49,893 nucleotides of DNA from Dyella mobilis (GTDB taxonomy: Bacteria; Pseudomonadota; Gammaproteobacteria; Xanthomonadales; Rhodanobacteraceae). The translations under genes were made by a program, and so were the position numbers. The notes under the pieces were generated by a model. The model had not been told where the DNA came from. It did no database searches and saw only the letters and a list, made by a program, of their open reading frames with translations. The DNA is taken from assembly GCF_016904945.1 (NCBI RefSeq), contig NZ_JADIKF010000027.1:1-49893 (forward strand), in the 5' to 3' direction. Positions 24,971 through 33,546 of the stretch are shown piece after piece. Each line of letters begins with the position of its first letter. Position 1 is the first letter of the stretch.

Positions 24971-26125
24971 ATGGCTAGGGAACTTTCACCGGCCCAGGTG
25001 GGCGAGGTCGCCGAGAGCGTCTATGCGCTGCGCTTGTCGCGGGACGTGATCGACGTGGCCAACTCGGCCCCCGGAACACGCGAAATCTTCGACTTGCTCC
25101 GCAGCAGCTGCCTTACCGGCGTGACGGGACTGGGTGGCCCGATCCAGCAGACCACGGGTTTTGGCTACGTGGCGTGGGGAAAGGGCGGGCGCCAGGGCGA
25201 GTGCCTGATTGCGGTGCGCGGTACGTTCAAGACCAGTGCCTACGACTGGCTCACTAACATACGCATGGGCGGTGTGATCGGGCCCAGCGGATTTCTCGTC
25301 CACGCCGGTTTCTGGCGCGGCGCGCAATCGGTATTGCCGCAGATCAACGACAAACTGCGTGGCCGCAATCCTTCCACCTTGCACGTGGTCGGCCACAGTC
25401 TCGGCGGCGCGATGGCCACGTTGATCGCCGACAGCCTCAGCAGCATGGGTTGTCCCGTGCGACTGTATACGTTCGGCGCACCCAAATGCGGCCTGGAAGA
25501 CCACGCGCAATACCTCACCTCGCGTTTGGGTGCGGACAACATCTATCGCGTCTATCACGATACCGACCCGGTACCGATGGTGCCGGTTTTCCCTTATTGC
25601 CACGTGCCGCTCGACAGCAACGCGTTCCGGCTCAAGGGCCCGGGAACCCGGATCAATGTTGGCGCCCACCTGATGCCGGAATATCGCAACTCGGTAGGCG
25701 ACACGGCCTGGTCTGCATTGCCGGTGATTTTGCCCAAGCACAGCAGTTTCGAACAAGCCAGTGATTGGCTGGCGCAGGCGGCGAAGGATAGCGGCCCCTT
25801 CATCATGCTGTCGGCCACTGCGCTGCGTCTGATTCTTTCCGCGCTGGACTGGATTCTCAAGCAGGTAGGCAAGACTGCTGCCCTGGCACTCTACGTAGGG
25901 TCGACGCTGCTCGATGGCCTGGCCCGCTTGCTCTACAGCGGCGTGCTGCAATCCATTCAAATGGCGGAGACGATCCGCAACATGCTGAACGCGGCATTGC
26001 GCTTCATGGGGCGTACGGCCATCGCCACCGGCAACATGACGGTAAGCTTTATCGAATACGTGCTGGGCCTGCTGTTTCGCTTCGTTGCAGCGATAGCACG
26101 TCGTGCCGTGGACATGCTCGATTGA
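24971..26125 (+). CDS. Class 3 lipase, candidate T6SS phospholipase effector
   Basis: A 384-aa alpha/beta hydrolase with a strong AGGAGA site. The nucleophile elbow is VVGHSLGGAMA (Ser143). The Asp is in YHDTDPVPMVP (D199) and the His is probably in INVGAHLMPEY (H233), the fungal-lipase-type (class 3) triad. After the catalytic domain several hydrophobic helices (about 270-315 and 350-375) may insert in membranes. Known T6SS effectors of the Tle2 group are class 3 lipases that attack phospholipids of target cells. No signal peptide is present, as expected for needle-delivered cargo. Location between PAAR and vgrG supports this role. Confidence 0.85.
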   Translation: MARELSPAQVGEVAESVYALRLSRDVIDVANSAPGTREIFDLLRSSCLTGVTGLGGPIQQTTGFGYVAWGKGGRQGECLIAVRGTFKTSAYDWLTNIRMGGVIGPSGFLVHAGFWRGAQSVLPQINDKLRGRNPSTLHVVGHSLGGAMATLIADSLSSMGCPVRLYTFGAPKCGLEDHAQYLTSRLGADNIYRVYHDTDPVPMVPVFPYCHVPLDSNAFRLKGPGTRINVGAHLMPEYRNSVGDTAWSALPVILPKHSSFEQASDWLAQAAKDSGPFIMLSATALRLILSALDWILKQVGKTAALALYVGSTLLDGLARLLYSGVLQSIQMAETIRNMLNAALRFMGRTAIATGNMTVSFIEYVLGLLFRFVAAIARRAVDMLD

Positions 26126-26170
26126 GACGGTCGTGAACGGTTCGGCGAACGCCCGCTCGCGGATACCTGA

Positions 26171-26392
26171 ATGCGCAAAGGGTTAGACGCGTTTGCGGCG
26201 GGCGTTGGGAACCGGCGCGGGCGATGGGCGTGGCTCGCGCCTGTCGCCCTGGGTTTGCTCGTGTATGTGCCTACCGGATATGCCAAGGGTGTGTTCGATC
26301 GTCTGGTGCTGCTTTCCGGAATCCACGGCACGGTACTGACCGATAGCGTGTATGTGCTGCGTGACGACACGGATGGAAACATGGGCTTTTAG
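26171..26392 (+). pseudogene. Truncated second copy of the DUF6795-like gene
   Basis: A 73-codon frame repeats the layout of the 24360 gene: basic tail, one membrane segment (WLAPVALGLLVYVPTG) and GVFDRLVLLSGIHGTVL, almost the same as SAFDRLVLFSEVHGTVL. It then diverges (TDSVYVLRDDTDGNMGF) and stops, losing most of the beta domain. The DNA around FDRLVL is also similar between the copies (for example TTTGATCGTTTGGTGCTG against TTCGATCGTCTGGTGCTG). It looks like a decayed duplicate, although a short product could still be made. Confidence 0.7.
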
Positions 26393-26406
26393 GGCTCTTC
26401 AGCCCT
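26391..26406 (+). terminator. Weak hairpin after the truncated copy
   Basis: AGGGCT (26391-26396) pairs with AGCCCT (26401-26406) around a CTTC loop, followed by TCAATTTC. The stem is only 6 bp and the U-tract is poor. Confidence 0.25.
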
Positions 26407-26449
26407 TCAATTTCAGAGGCAGGCAAGTCAAATCGATGAGTGCTAAGGC

Positions 26450-27820
26450 GTGAACAAAGTACGGTCTCGTAGATCCACCCGCCAGCCGGCCGGTGGGGCG
26501 GATTATCGCGTCACGCTTAAAAAGGCCATGCAGTCGCACCAGGCCGGCGACCTGGACGCGGCGGAGCGGATGTATCGCGAGGTGCTCGAGCTGCGCGCAG
26601 CGCAGCCCGATGCACTGCATTACCTGGGGGTGCTCTGCCATCAGCGCGGGCGCAGCGACGAAGGCGTCAACCTGATCGGTACCGCCTTGCGCATCACGCC
26701 CAAGCACCCGGATGCGCACAACAATCTCGGCAATATCCACAAGGAGTGCGGGCGCCTTGCCGATGCCGAGGCCTGTTATCGGCGTGCGCTGGCCCATGGG
26801 CCGCAGCACTACAACGCCTTGAACAACCTGGCCGTGGTGCTGGAAGCGCAGGACCGCCTGGAGGAGGCATTCGAGGCTTACGGCAAGCTGGTGCAGCAAG
26901 CGCCGAAGTTTGCGCATGGCCATTACCTGATGGGCATGTTTCTTCGCTCCAACGCGCAGTGCATCGAGCACGTGGAGCAGTCGGTGGAGTGCTTCCGCAC
27001 GGCCTACGAGCTCGATCCGCGCAACGTGCGTGCACTGGAGTCGCTGGGCGTTTCGCTCTACGCCTTGCACCGGCGCGAAGAGGCGGCGCAGGTATATCGC
27101 GACTGGCTTGCGCGCGACCCGAACGATCCGATTCCCAGGCACATGCTGGCCGCTTGCGGCGGCGCTGAAGCGCCGCCCCGCGCCAACGACGATTATGTCC
27201 GCAACGTCTTCGATTCCTTTGCCGAAAGCTTCGACGAGCAGTTGCTGAAGAACCTGAACTACCGGGCCCCGGAAGTGCTGGCCAAGGCCCTGGCCGGCGT
27301 ATTGCCGCCTCCGGCCGGCGACCTGGATATCGTGGACGCCGGTTGCGGCACCGGTTTGTGCGGCTCCTGGCTGCGCCCCTATGCGCGGCGCCTGACCGGC
27401 GTGGATCTTTCCGGCGGCATGATTGAAAAGGCGCAGCAACGCGGTTCCTACGACGATCTGCAGGAGGCCGAGCTGACCGCTTTCCTGCAGTCCCATCCGC
27501 AAGGCTGCGACGTGGTGATGTCGGCCGATACCCTGATCTACTTCGGGGCCTTGGAGGAAGTGCTGGCCGCGGCGCATCAGGCCCTGCGTCCCGGCGGCTG
27601 GCTGGCTTTTTCGCTGGAGCTAGCCGAAGGCGAGGACGAACGCGTGGACCTTACCCCCAGCGGCCGTTACCAGCACACGCGCAGCTACGTGGAACGGGTG
27701 ATGCGGGCGTCGGGTTTTGCCCAGGCGCGCATCGACTCGGAGGTGCTGCGAAAGGAAGGAGGGCAGCCGGTCGTCGGTTGGGTGGTGTTGGCCCAGTGCG
27801 GGCATCCTTCCGGGACGTGA
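26450..27820 (+). CDS. TPR-repeat SAM-dependent methyltransferase
   Basis: A 456-aa two-part protein, GTG start at 26450. Residues about 20-225 carry five or six tetratricopeptide repeats (for example DAHNNLGNIHKECGRLADAE and ALNNLAVVLEAQDRLEEAFE). The C-terminal part is a class I methyltransferase with motif I DIVDAGCGTGLCG (about residue 292), GVDLSGGMIEKAQ, and VVMSADTLIYFG followed by LRPGGWLAFSLE. It matches the TPR-containing methyltransferases of the COG4976 type. The substrate is unknown. Between the lipase set and vgrG it could modify an effector or T6SS component, or be a passenger. Confidence 0.85.
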   Translation: MNKVRSRRSTRQPAGGADYRVTLKKAMQSHQAGDLDAAERMYREVLELRAAQPDALHYLGVLCHQRGRSDEGVNLIGTALRITPKHPDAHNNLGNIHKECGRLADAEACYRRALAHGPQHYNALNNLAVVLEAQDRLEEAFEAYGKLVQQAPKFAHGHYLMGMFLRSNAQCIEHVEQSVECFRTAYELDPRNVRALESLGVSLYALHRREEAAQVYRDWLARDPNDPIPRHMLAACGGAEAPPRANDDYVRNVFDSFAESFDEQLLKNLNYRAPEVLAKALAGVLPPPAGDLDIVDAGCGTGLCGSWLRPYARRLTGVDLSGGMIEKAQQRGSYDDLQEAELTAFLQSHPQGCDVVMSADTLIYFGALEEVLAAAHQALRPGGWLAFSLELAEGEDERVDLTPSGRYQHTRSYVERVMRASGFAQARIDSEVLRKEGGQPVVGWVVLAQCGHPSGT

Positions 27821-28210
27821 AGGGTGTTTTGCCTTGCTCGCCGGCAGCGGGCAGGGAGCTCGGGGCGCCGCAACACTTTGCGACCATCGAGGGGGTGTCC
27901 ACTGTCGATGGCAAGGCCGGCGGACTCCTTTCAGATGGGGAGGCAAGCCAGCCGCCAGTAACAAAGCCGAAAGAAAGCGGACGGCAGGGCGGTTCGGGAG
28001 GTCCGTATGGGACCTTGTGAGCGTTTCGATGAAAGAACTGCTGGATTCAATCCTGTCCGTAGGCGAAACTTTACGCCGGAGCCACGGGGGTTCTAGGGAT
28101 CGACGAAGAAGCCCCCGCTTCATCACCGCAGTCCGGTGTATGGGGCCGTTCGGTTATGTGCACATCATGGAAACGCATAGGGTCGAAAAGGCCCCGAGGA
28201 GATTCGCATA
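27821..28210. other. 390-bp gap before vgrG without a convincing gene
   Basis: No recognised protein is encoded. The reading frame ending at 28211 is long and open but has poor coding character before 28029. GAGGAGA at about 28196-28202 is the vgrG ribosome site. I see no clear terminator or sigma-54 site. Confidence 0.4.
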
Positions 28211-28211
28211 A
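28029..28211 (+). CDS. Possible 60-aa ORF coupled to vgrG
   Basis: ATG 28029 opens MKELLDSILSVGETLRRSHG and then a basic, low-complexity tail; its TAA shares a base with the vgrG ATG (TAATG at 28209-28213). The first 16 residues look like a real amphipathic helix, the rest does not. It may be a remnant or a leader. The ribosome site is weak. Confidence 0.25.
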   Translation: MKELLDSILSVGETLRRSHGGSRDRRRSPRFITAVRCMGPFGYVHIMETHRVEKAPRRFA

Positions 28212-30175
28212 TGGCTGCCCAGATAACCATTTCTTCCGCCAATGTTCCGGATCTGCTGTTTCGCAGCATGACCGCCGACGAACACCTGGGGCGCCTGTTT
28301 TCGTTTCAGGTCCAGTTTGAAAGCGAAAACCCGAATATCGACCTGAGCGGCCTGCTTGGGTCGCCGATGACCGTGCAGATCGCCACCGAAGACGGCTTCC
28401 TGCGCTATTTCAACGGTATGGTTTGCGAGGCGCAGCAGGTCGGCGTGGAAACGGTCGACAATCTGGTCTACGCCCAGTATTCCGTGCGGCTGGTACCCAA
28501 GCCGTGGTTGCTGGGGCAGAGGGTGGATTGCCGCATCTATACCGATATGACCGTGCCGGACATCGTCAAGTCGGTGCTCAGCGATGCCGGCTACAGCGAC
28601 GTGAAGTTGAGCCTCACCGGCAACTATGCCACGCGTGAATATTGTGTGCAGTACCGCGAGGACTGCCTCAATTTCATCAGCCGCCTGCTGGAGCAGGAGG
28701 GCATCTATTACTTCTTCACCCACGATGCCGACTCGCACACCATGGTGCTGGCCGATGGGGTAAGCGCCCATGCGGTAAACGGCGAGTTTGCGCGGGTTCC
28801 GTATCTGAACAGCAAGGACAGCGTCCTGCGCCGCGAGGCCACCGTTACCAATTGGTGGTCGTCGCGCGGGATGGACGCGGCCAAATATCAGCTCACCGAC
28901 TTCGACCCGATGGCGCCGAAGACCTCGCTGCTCGCTACCGGCACCAATGACGGCCATGGCACGGCAGGCTCGACCAACGGCCTGGTGGCGTTCGACTTTC
29001 CGGGCGCACACAGCGTGGCCGACGTGGGCCAGCATTACGCGCAGGTGCGTGCCGAGGCCTTTACCGTCGCGCGTTCACACTACACTGGCAGTACCGAGGC
29101 TGCCGGCGTCGAAATCGGCGCGCTGTTCACGCTGAGTGACTACCCGCGCGCGGAGCTCAACCGCGAATACCTGATCGTCAGCACCGCCATTCACCTGGTG
29201 GGCGGCGGTAATGCGTCGGGTAGCGGCGGCGACGAGCCGTCGTTCCATTGCAATTTCGACGTCATCGAAAGCAGCCAGACCTACCGCACCCTGCCCACCG
29301 CGGTAAAGCCCACCGTGGTGGCTTTGCAGACCGCCATCGTCTGCGGCAGCGATACCGACGAGGACATCGCCGTCGACAAATACGGCCGCGTGCAGGTGAC
29401 CTTTCACTGGAACAAACCCGACAAGCCCAACGCCAAGAGCTCCTGCCCGGTGCGCGTGGCAACCCCGTGGGCCGGCAAGAACTGGGGCGCGGTGAGCATT
29501 CCGCGCGTGGGCCAGGAAGTGGTGGTCAGCTTCCTGGAGGGCGATCCGGATCGCCCTCTGATCATCGGCAGCGTCTACAACGGCGACAACCCGGTGCCGT
29601 ACACGCTGCCGGACAACAAGACCCAGAGCGGCATCAAGAGCCGCAGCCTGCTGGGCGGCACTTCCGATTTCAACGAGCTGCGTTTCGAAGACAAGAAGGG
29701 CAGCGAAGACTTCTTCATGCATGCGCAGAAAGACATGCACGAGGAAGTGGAGAACGATCACGTCGTCACCATCGACCACGACGAGACGCTCACCATCAAG
29801 AACGATCGCAACCACACGATCAATAACAACGACACCAACAATGTCGGCAAGAATTTCAAGCTGGTTGCCGGCACGCAGATCGAACTCATCACCGGCTCCT
29901 CGAGTATAGTTCTCAAGAGCACGGGCGAGATCCAGATCAGCGGCGTCAGCATCACCATCACCGGCAGTTCGTCGGTATCGGTGGAAGGCCAGGTGCAGGT
30001 CGGCATCAAGGCCGGCGCCACCATGGACATCGGCGCCGGCGCAAGCATGAAGGTTCATTCCGACGCCATGCTCGACGTGGAAGGCAGTGCAATGACCACC
30101 GTGAAAGGTGCCATGGTCACCGCCAGCGGCGATGCCATGACACAGGTATCGGGCGGGATTATCATGATCGGCTGA
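28211..30175 (+). CDS. vgrG: T6SS spike protein VgrG (TssI)
   Basis: The VgrG trimer forms the needle spike on top of Hcp and receives PAAR and effectors. The 654-aa protein has the gp27-like part (FRSMTADEHLGRLFSFQVQ, VQYREDCLNFISRLLEQEGI, YYFF), the OB-fold (KYGRVQVTFHWN, SCPVRVATPWAGKNWG) and IPRVGQEVVVSFLEGDPDRP with PLIIGSVYN. The C-terminal beta-helix needle is VENDHVVTIDHDETLTIKND and following repeats, rich in short Val/Ile/Gly periodicities. It ends GGIIMIG with no extra toxin domain. A strong GAGGAGA site lies at 28196. Confidence 0.97.
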   Translation: MAAQITISSANVPDLLFRSMTADEHLGRLFSFQVQFESENPNIDLSGLLGSPMTVQIATEDGFLRYFNGMVCEAQQVGVETVDNLVYAQYSVRLVPKPWLLGQRVDCRIYTDMTVPDIVKSVLSDAGYSDVKLSLTGNYATREYCVQYREDCLNFISRLLEQEGIYYFFTHDADSHTMVLADGVSAHAVNGEFARVPYLNSKDSVLRREATVTNWWSSRGMDAAKYQLTDFDPMAPKTSLLATGTNDGHGTAGSTNGLVAFDFPGAHSVADVGQHYAQVRAEAFTVARSHYTGSTEAAGVEIGALFTLSDYPRAELNREYLIVSTAIHLVGGGNASGSGGDEPSFHCNFDVIESSQTYRTLPTAVKPTVVALQTAIVCGSDTDEDIAVDKYGRVQVTFHWNKPDKPNAKSSCPVRVATPWAGKNWGAVSIPRVGQEVVVSFLEGDPDRPLIIGSVYNGDNPVPYTLPDNKTQSGIKSRSLLGGTSDFNELRFEDKKGSEDFFMHAQKDMHEEVENDHVVTIDHDETLTIKNDRNHTINNNDTNNVGKNFKLVAGTQIELITGSSSIVLKSTGEIQISGVSITITGSSSVSVEGQVQVGIKAGATMDIGAGASMKVHSDAMLDVEGSAMTTVKGAMVTASGDAMTQVSGGIIMIG

Positions 30176-30221
30176 TAGCCGGGCCATGGAAGATAACGAG
30201 GATCGGGCAAGGGGACCCAGT

Positions 30222-30770
30222 ATGTCGGTCGTTACGCAGGCTTCGATGCAAATGGGTTTGTCCTCGCCGGCCAATGCCAGGCTGCGCGCGGACATGACGC
30301 CGCAAATCGCCGTCCAGACGCTGCTCGATGCCGGCGATACGCAGGACGCGCTGAAACTTCTGGCGCGCTTGTTGCCCAAGCGCTACGCCGTGGCGTGGTT
30401 GCTGCAATGCGCGCGCGACCAGCCGCTGGGCCTGGAAGACAAGGCCGGCGCATCGCTCGCCGAAAAATGGGTGCGCGAGCCCAACGAAGACAATCGCCGC
30501 GCCGCGTTCGAGTTCGCCAACGCCGGCGGCTATCGGTCGCTCGGCTCGTGGCTGGCGGCTGCGGCCGGCTGGTCCGGCGGCAGCCTCGCGCCCGCCTCGC
30601 AGGAAAAAGCAGTACCGCCGCCGGAACACCTCACTGCACGTGCCACTGTCGCGGCCATCAACTTGATGGCGGCCTTGGTCAGCGAGCAATTCGAGGTGCG
30701 CCGCCAAGGCTTTGTCGAGCGCGCGATGAGCCTGCTCAATGCCAGCACCGGTGCTGGCCAGCCGCATTGA
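30222..30770 (+). CDS. DUF6931-like T6SS accessory protein
   Basis: A 182-aa protein. I start it at ATG 30222 because AAGGGG lies 7 bp upstream; an in-frame ATG at 30186 has no site. It is helical: DALKLLARLLPKRYAVAWLLQ, WVREPNEDNRRAAFEFANAG and LTARATVAAINLMAALVSEQ. This resembles the uncharacterised family (DUF6931 type) often found next to vgrG/FHA genes in T6SS loci. There is no signal or membrane segment. A cytoplasmic adaptor for VgrG or TagH loading is a guess from position. The coding end overlaps the upstream in-frame part of the tagH frame, but not its chosen start. Confidence 0.65.
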   Translation: MSVVTQASMQMGLSSPANARLRADMTPQIAVQTLLDAGDTQDALKLLARLLPKRYAVAWLLQCARDQPLGLEDKAGASLAEKWVREPNEDNRRAAFEFANAGGYRSLGSWLAAAAGWSGGSLAPASQEKAVPPPEHLTARATVAAINLMAALVSEQFEVRRQGFVERAMSLLNASTGAGQPH

Positions 30771-30783
30771 GCAGGAGAACCAG

Positions 30784-32175
30784 GTGCCCGCGCCACAGAC
30801 ATTGACGCTCGTCGTGCAAGGCCCGCAAGCGGCGCAGTTCGGCAGCCGCAGCCAGCGGACCTTTCGCGGCAAGGACGGCAGCATCGGGCGTTCGGACGAC
30901 TGTGACTGGGTGCTGAGCGCCTCCGGTGTGTCGCGCGTGCATGCGATGGTGCGCTACCTCAACGGCATCTATTTCATCGAGGACCGCAGCACCAACGGCA
31001 TGCTGCTCAACGGATCACCGTTGCCCAAGGGCGATCCGGCATCCTTGAAGCACGGCGATCGCCTGCAGATCGATACCTTCGAAGTGGCCGTGCACATCGA
31101 GCAGGACAGCGAAACCATCGTGCAGCCGAGTGCGTCGATTCCGCCGGCGCCGGCACCCGCGTATGCGCCGGCCCCGGTTGCGCCGGCGTCTTCGTCGTTC
31201 GGCACCGATCCGCTGGATTTCGATTTCCTCAACCCGCTGCCCGCTTCGTCGCCATCGCGCGCGGCACCGATCGATAGCCTCATTCCCGGCGGCAGCGGCG
31301 GCCATGGCGCGCCGGCAGGCGGCGCGGATCTGGATCCGCTGAGCTTTCTCGACGCGCCGTTCGGCGCGCCGGAACCGGCGCCCGCACCCGCGCCGAGCTG
31401 GAATCACAGCGCGAGCGTCAGCGACCACTTTCGCCCGCCCACGACCGACGTGCAGCGCAAGGCGAATGTATTGCCGGAGAACTGGGATCTGACCATGGGC
31501 GATTTTTCGCCCGCGCCGTCGGCACCCCAGCCGGAACCGGCGCCCGCACCGGCACCCGTGGCGGCGGTTCCGGCGCCAGCTCCCGCACCAGCCCCAGCCC
31601 CGATCCCGGCTCCCGCAGTGGTTGCGCCGGCATCCGTGCCTGCTCCGGCAGGCGCGATATCGGCAGACATGGAGCCGATTTTCCGCATCGTGGTCGAAGG
31701 CGTGATGGACGTGCTGCGTGCGCGCGCGGAAATCAAGAACACCTTCCGGTTGCCGGTGACGATCATCCAGCGCTCGGAAAACAATCCGCTGAAATTCGCG
31801 CTGGGCACGGACGAGGCGATGCAGAAAATCCTCGGTCCGGCCAATCCCGGATTCCTTTCCGGCAGCGCCGCGTTCCAGGATGCCTTCGACGACATCCGCT
31901 GCCACCAGATGGCCATGCTCGCCGGTGTGCGCGCGGGCTTCGAAGCGCTGCTGACGCATTTCAACCCCGATCGCTACGAGCAGGACGGCAGCGGCAGCAA
32001 GCTCGCCGCGTTCGGCGGCAAGGGGCGCTATTGGGACAAGTACCGGGAAAACTTCGAAGGGTTGATGAAGAACCCCGACGATTGTTTCCGTCGCCTGTTC
32101 GGCGACGAGTTCGCACGTGCCTACGAAGAACAACTGGCGCGGTTGAAATCCACCCGCCGCAAAGAACACCGCTAA
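30784..32175 (+). CDS. tagH: T6SS FHA-domain protein TagH (Fha)
   Basis: TagH is the phospho-threonine reader of the T6SS threonine-phosphorylation pathway. GTG 30784 (GGAG 7 bp upstream) gives 463 aa; an ATG at 30739 lies inside the previous gene. FHA domain, residues 1-105: GSIGRSDDCDWVL, GVSRVHAMV, EDRSTNGMLLNG. ETIVQP (Thr111) follows, then a Pro/Ala-rich linker (about 118-300, several AP-repeat tracts). The C-terminal TagH domain holds the segments MDVLRARAEIKNTFRLPVTI and FKEAL-like helices, plus FGDEFARAYEEQLARLKS. In Pseudomonas and Agrobacterium Fha binds phosphorylated partners and promotes secretion. Confidence 0.93.
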   Translation: MPAPQTLTLVVQGPQAAQFGSRSQRTFRGKDGSIGRSDDCDWVLSASGVSRVHAMVRYLNGIYFIEDRSTNGMLLNGSPLPKGDPASLKHGDRLQIDTFEVAVHIEQDSETIVQPSASIPPAPAPAYAPAPVAPASSSFGTDPLDFDFLNPLPASSPSRAAPIDSLIPGGSGGHGAPAGGADLDPLSFLDAPFGAPEPAPAPAPSWNHSASVSDHFRPPTTDVQRKANVLPENWDLTMGDFSPAPSAPQPEPAPAPAPVAAVPAPAPAPAPAPIPAPAVVAPASVPAPAGAISADMEPIFRIVVEGVMDVLRARAEIKNTFRLPVTIIQRSENNPLKFALGTDEAMQKILGPANPGFLSGSAAFQDAFDDIRCHQMAMLAGVRAGFEALLTHFNPDRYEQDGSGSKLAAFGGKGRYWDKYRENFEGLMKNPDDCFRRLFGDEFARAYEEQLARLKSTRRKEHR

Positions 32176-32202
32176 GGACAGCTGGACAGACGGACGCGAT
32201 AC

Positions 32203-33546
32203 ATGACGCAAAACAACAAAGTGGTGTGGAGCGAGGGGCTGTTCTTGAGGCCCCAACATTTGCAGCAGCAGGAACGCTACCTGGAGCGCTTCGTGGAGCT
32301 TCGCTCCGGCGGACTGCGCCCGTATGCGTGGGGCTTTTACGAGCTGGAACTGGAAGCGGATTTGCTGGCGATCGGCAAAATCGGCATCAAGCGTGCACGG
32401 GGCGTGTTCCCCGACGGCACGCCGTTCTCGATGCCCAACGACGATCCCTTGCCGCCGGCGCTGGAAGTGGGGCCGAACTGGCGCGACGAAACCGTCTATC
32501 TGACCTTGCCGCTGCGTTCTCCCACCCAGCCGGACAGCGGACGCCCTGAAGCGCCGCCGGAAAAACTGTTCCGTTACCGCGCGCGCGAAGCTGAAGTGCG
32601 CGACGCGTCCGGCAGCGTGGACGGGCTGACCGTGCTGGAAGTCGGCGGCATGAGCAGCCGCCTGCTGCCGCAGTCGCAGCCGATGGAAGGGCTGTGCCAG
32701 ATTCCGTTGGCGCGCATCGTCGAATGCCGCGCCGACCGCCGCGTGGTGCTGGACGACGCCTTCATGCCCACCGGTATGAGCTGCCAGGCCGTGCCGCGGC
32801 TGGTTACCTTTCTTACCGAATTGCTCGGCCTGCTGCACCAGCGCGGTGAGGCGCTGGCCAGCCGCGTTGCCGTGACTGATCGCGGCGGCGCGGCGGAAAT
32901 CGCCGATTTCCTGTTGCTGCAGGTGGTCAACCGCTATCAGCCGTTGATCGCGCACCTGTCCGCAGCACCCGTCGCGCACCCGGAAGATATTTATCGCGTG
33001 GCCGTGTCGATGGCCGGCGAGCTGGCCACCTTTACCGCACCAGGCAAGCGGGCCCAGGCATTCCCGCCGTACCGGCACGAATTCATGCGCGAAAGTTTCG
33101 AGCCGGTGATCGTGGCGCTGCGCAACAGCCTGAGCGCGGTGATGGAACAGACCGCCGTGCCGATTCCGCTGCAGCAGCGCAAGTTCGGCGTGTGGGTGGC
33201 GGTGGTGCCGGATCTGACCTTGCTCGATACCGCGGCTTTCGTGCTGTCGGCCAAGGCGGATATGAAATCCGAAGACCTGCGTCGCCAGCTGCCTGCGCAG
33301 TCGAAGATCGGTCCGGTGGAAAAGATCCGCGACCTGGTGAATCTGCAATTGCCGGGTATCGCCGTGGCGCCGATGCCGGTGGCACCGCGACAGATTCCCT
33401 ACAACGCCGGTTATCTCTACTTCGAGTTCGACCGCAATTCCACCATGTGGCGGATGCTGAAGACATCCGGCGGTATCGCTTTCCACTTCGGCGAAGAATT
33501 CGGCGGTCTTGATTTGCAACTCTGGGCGATCAGAGGCGGAACATGA
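32203..33546 (+). CDS. tssK: T6SS baseplate protein TssK
   Basis: TssK connects the baseplate to the TssLM membrane complex. The 447-aa product begins with the hallmark NKVVWSEGLFLRPQHLQQQE. It continues with RYLERFVELRSGGLRPYAWG, a central helical bundle (LLQVVNRYQPLIAHLSAAP) and the C-terminal YNAGYLYFEFDRNSTMW, then SGGIAFHFGEEF. Its stop overlaps the tssL ATG (ATGA, 33543-33546), showing tight coupling of the two partners. Confidence 0.97.
   Translation: MTQNNKVVWSEGLFLRPQHLQQQERYLERFVELRSGGLRPYAWGFYELELEADLLAIGKIGIKRARGVFPDGTPFSMPNDDPLPPALEVGPNWRDETVYLTLPLRSPTQPDSGRPEAPPEKLFRYRAREAEVRDASGSVDGLTVLEVGGMSSRLLPQSQPMEGLCQIPLARIVECRADRRVVLDDAFMPTGMSCQAVPRLVTFLTELLGLLHQRGEALASRVAVTDRGGAAEIADFLLLQVVNRYQPLIAHLSAAPVAHPEDIYRVAVSMAGELATFTAPGKRAQAFPPYRHEFMRESFEPVIVALRNSLSAVMEQTAVPIPLQQRKFGVWVAVVPDLTLLDTAAFVLSAKADMKSEDLRRQLPAQSKIGPVEKIRDLVNLQLPGIAVAPMPVAPRQIPYNAGYLYFEFDRNSTMWRMLKTSGGIAFHFGEEFGGLDLQLWAIRGGT

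Noticed and set aside
28211..30175. A fused toxin domain at the VgrG C-terminus
   Set aside because: The protein ends in the beta-helix needle (GGIIMIG) with no extra sequence.
31134..31660. Ala/Pro codon repeats in tagH as a possible DNA repeat element
   Set aside because: They are in frame and encode the flexible linker between the FHA and TagH domains; no unit repeats exactly.
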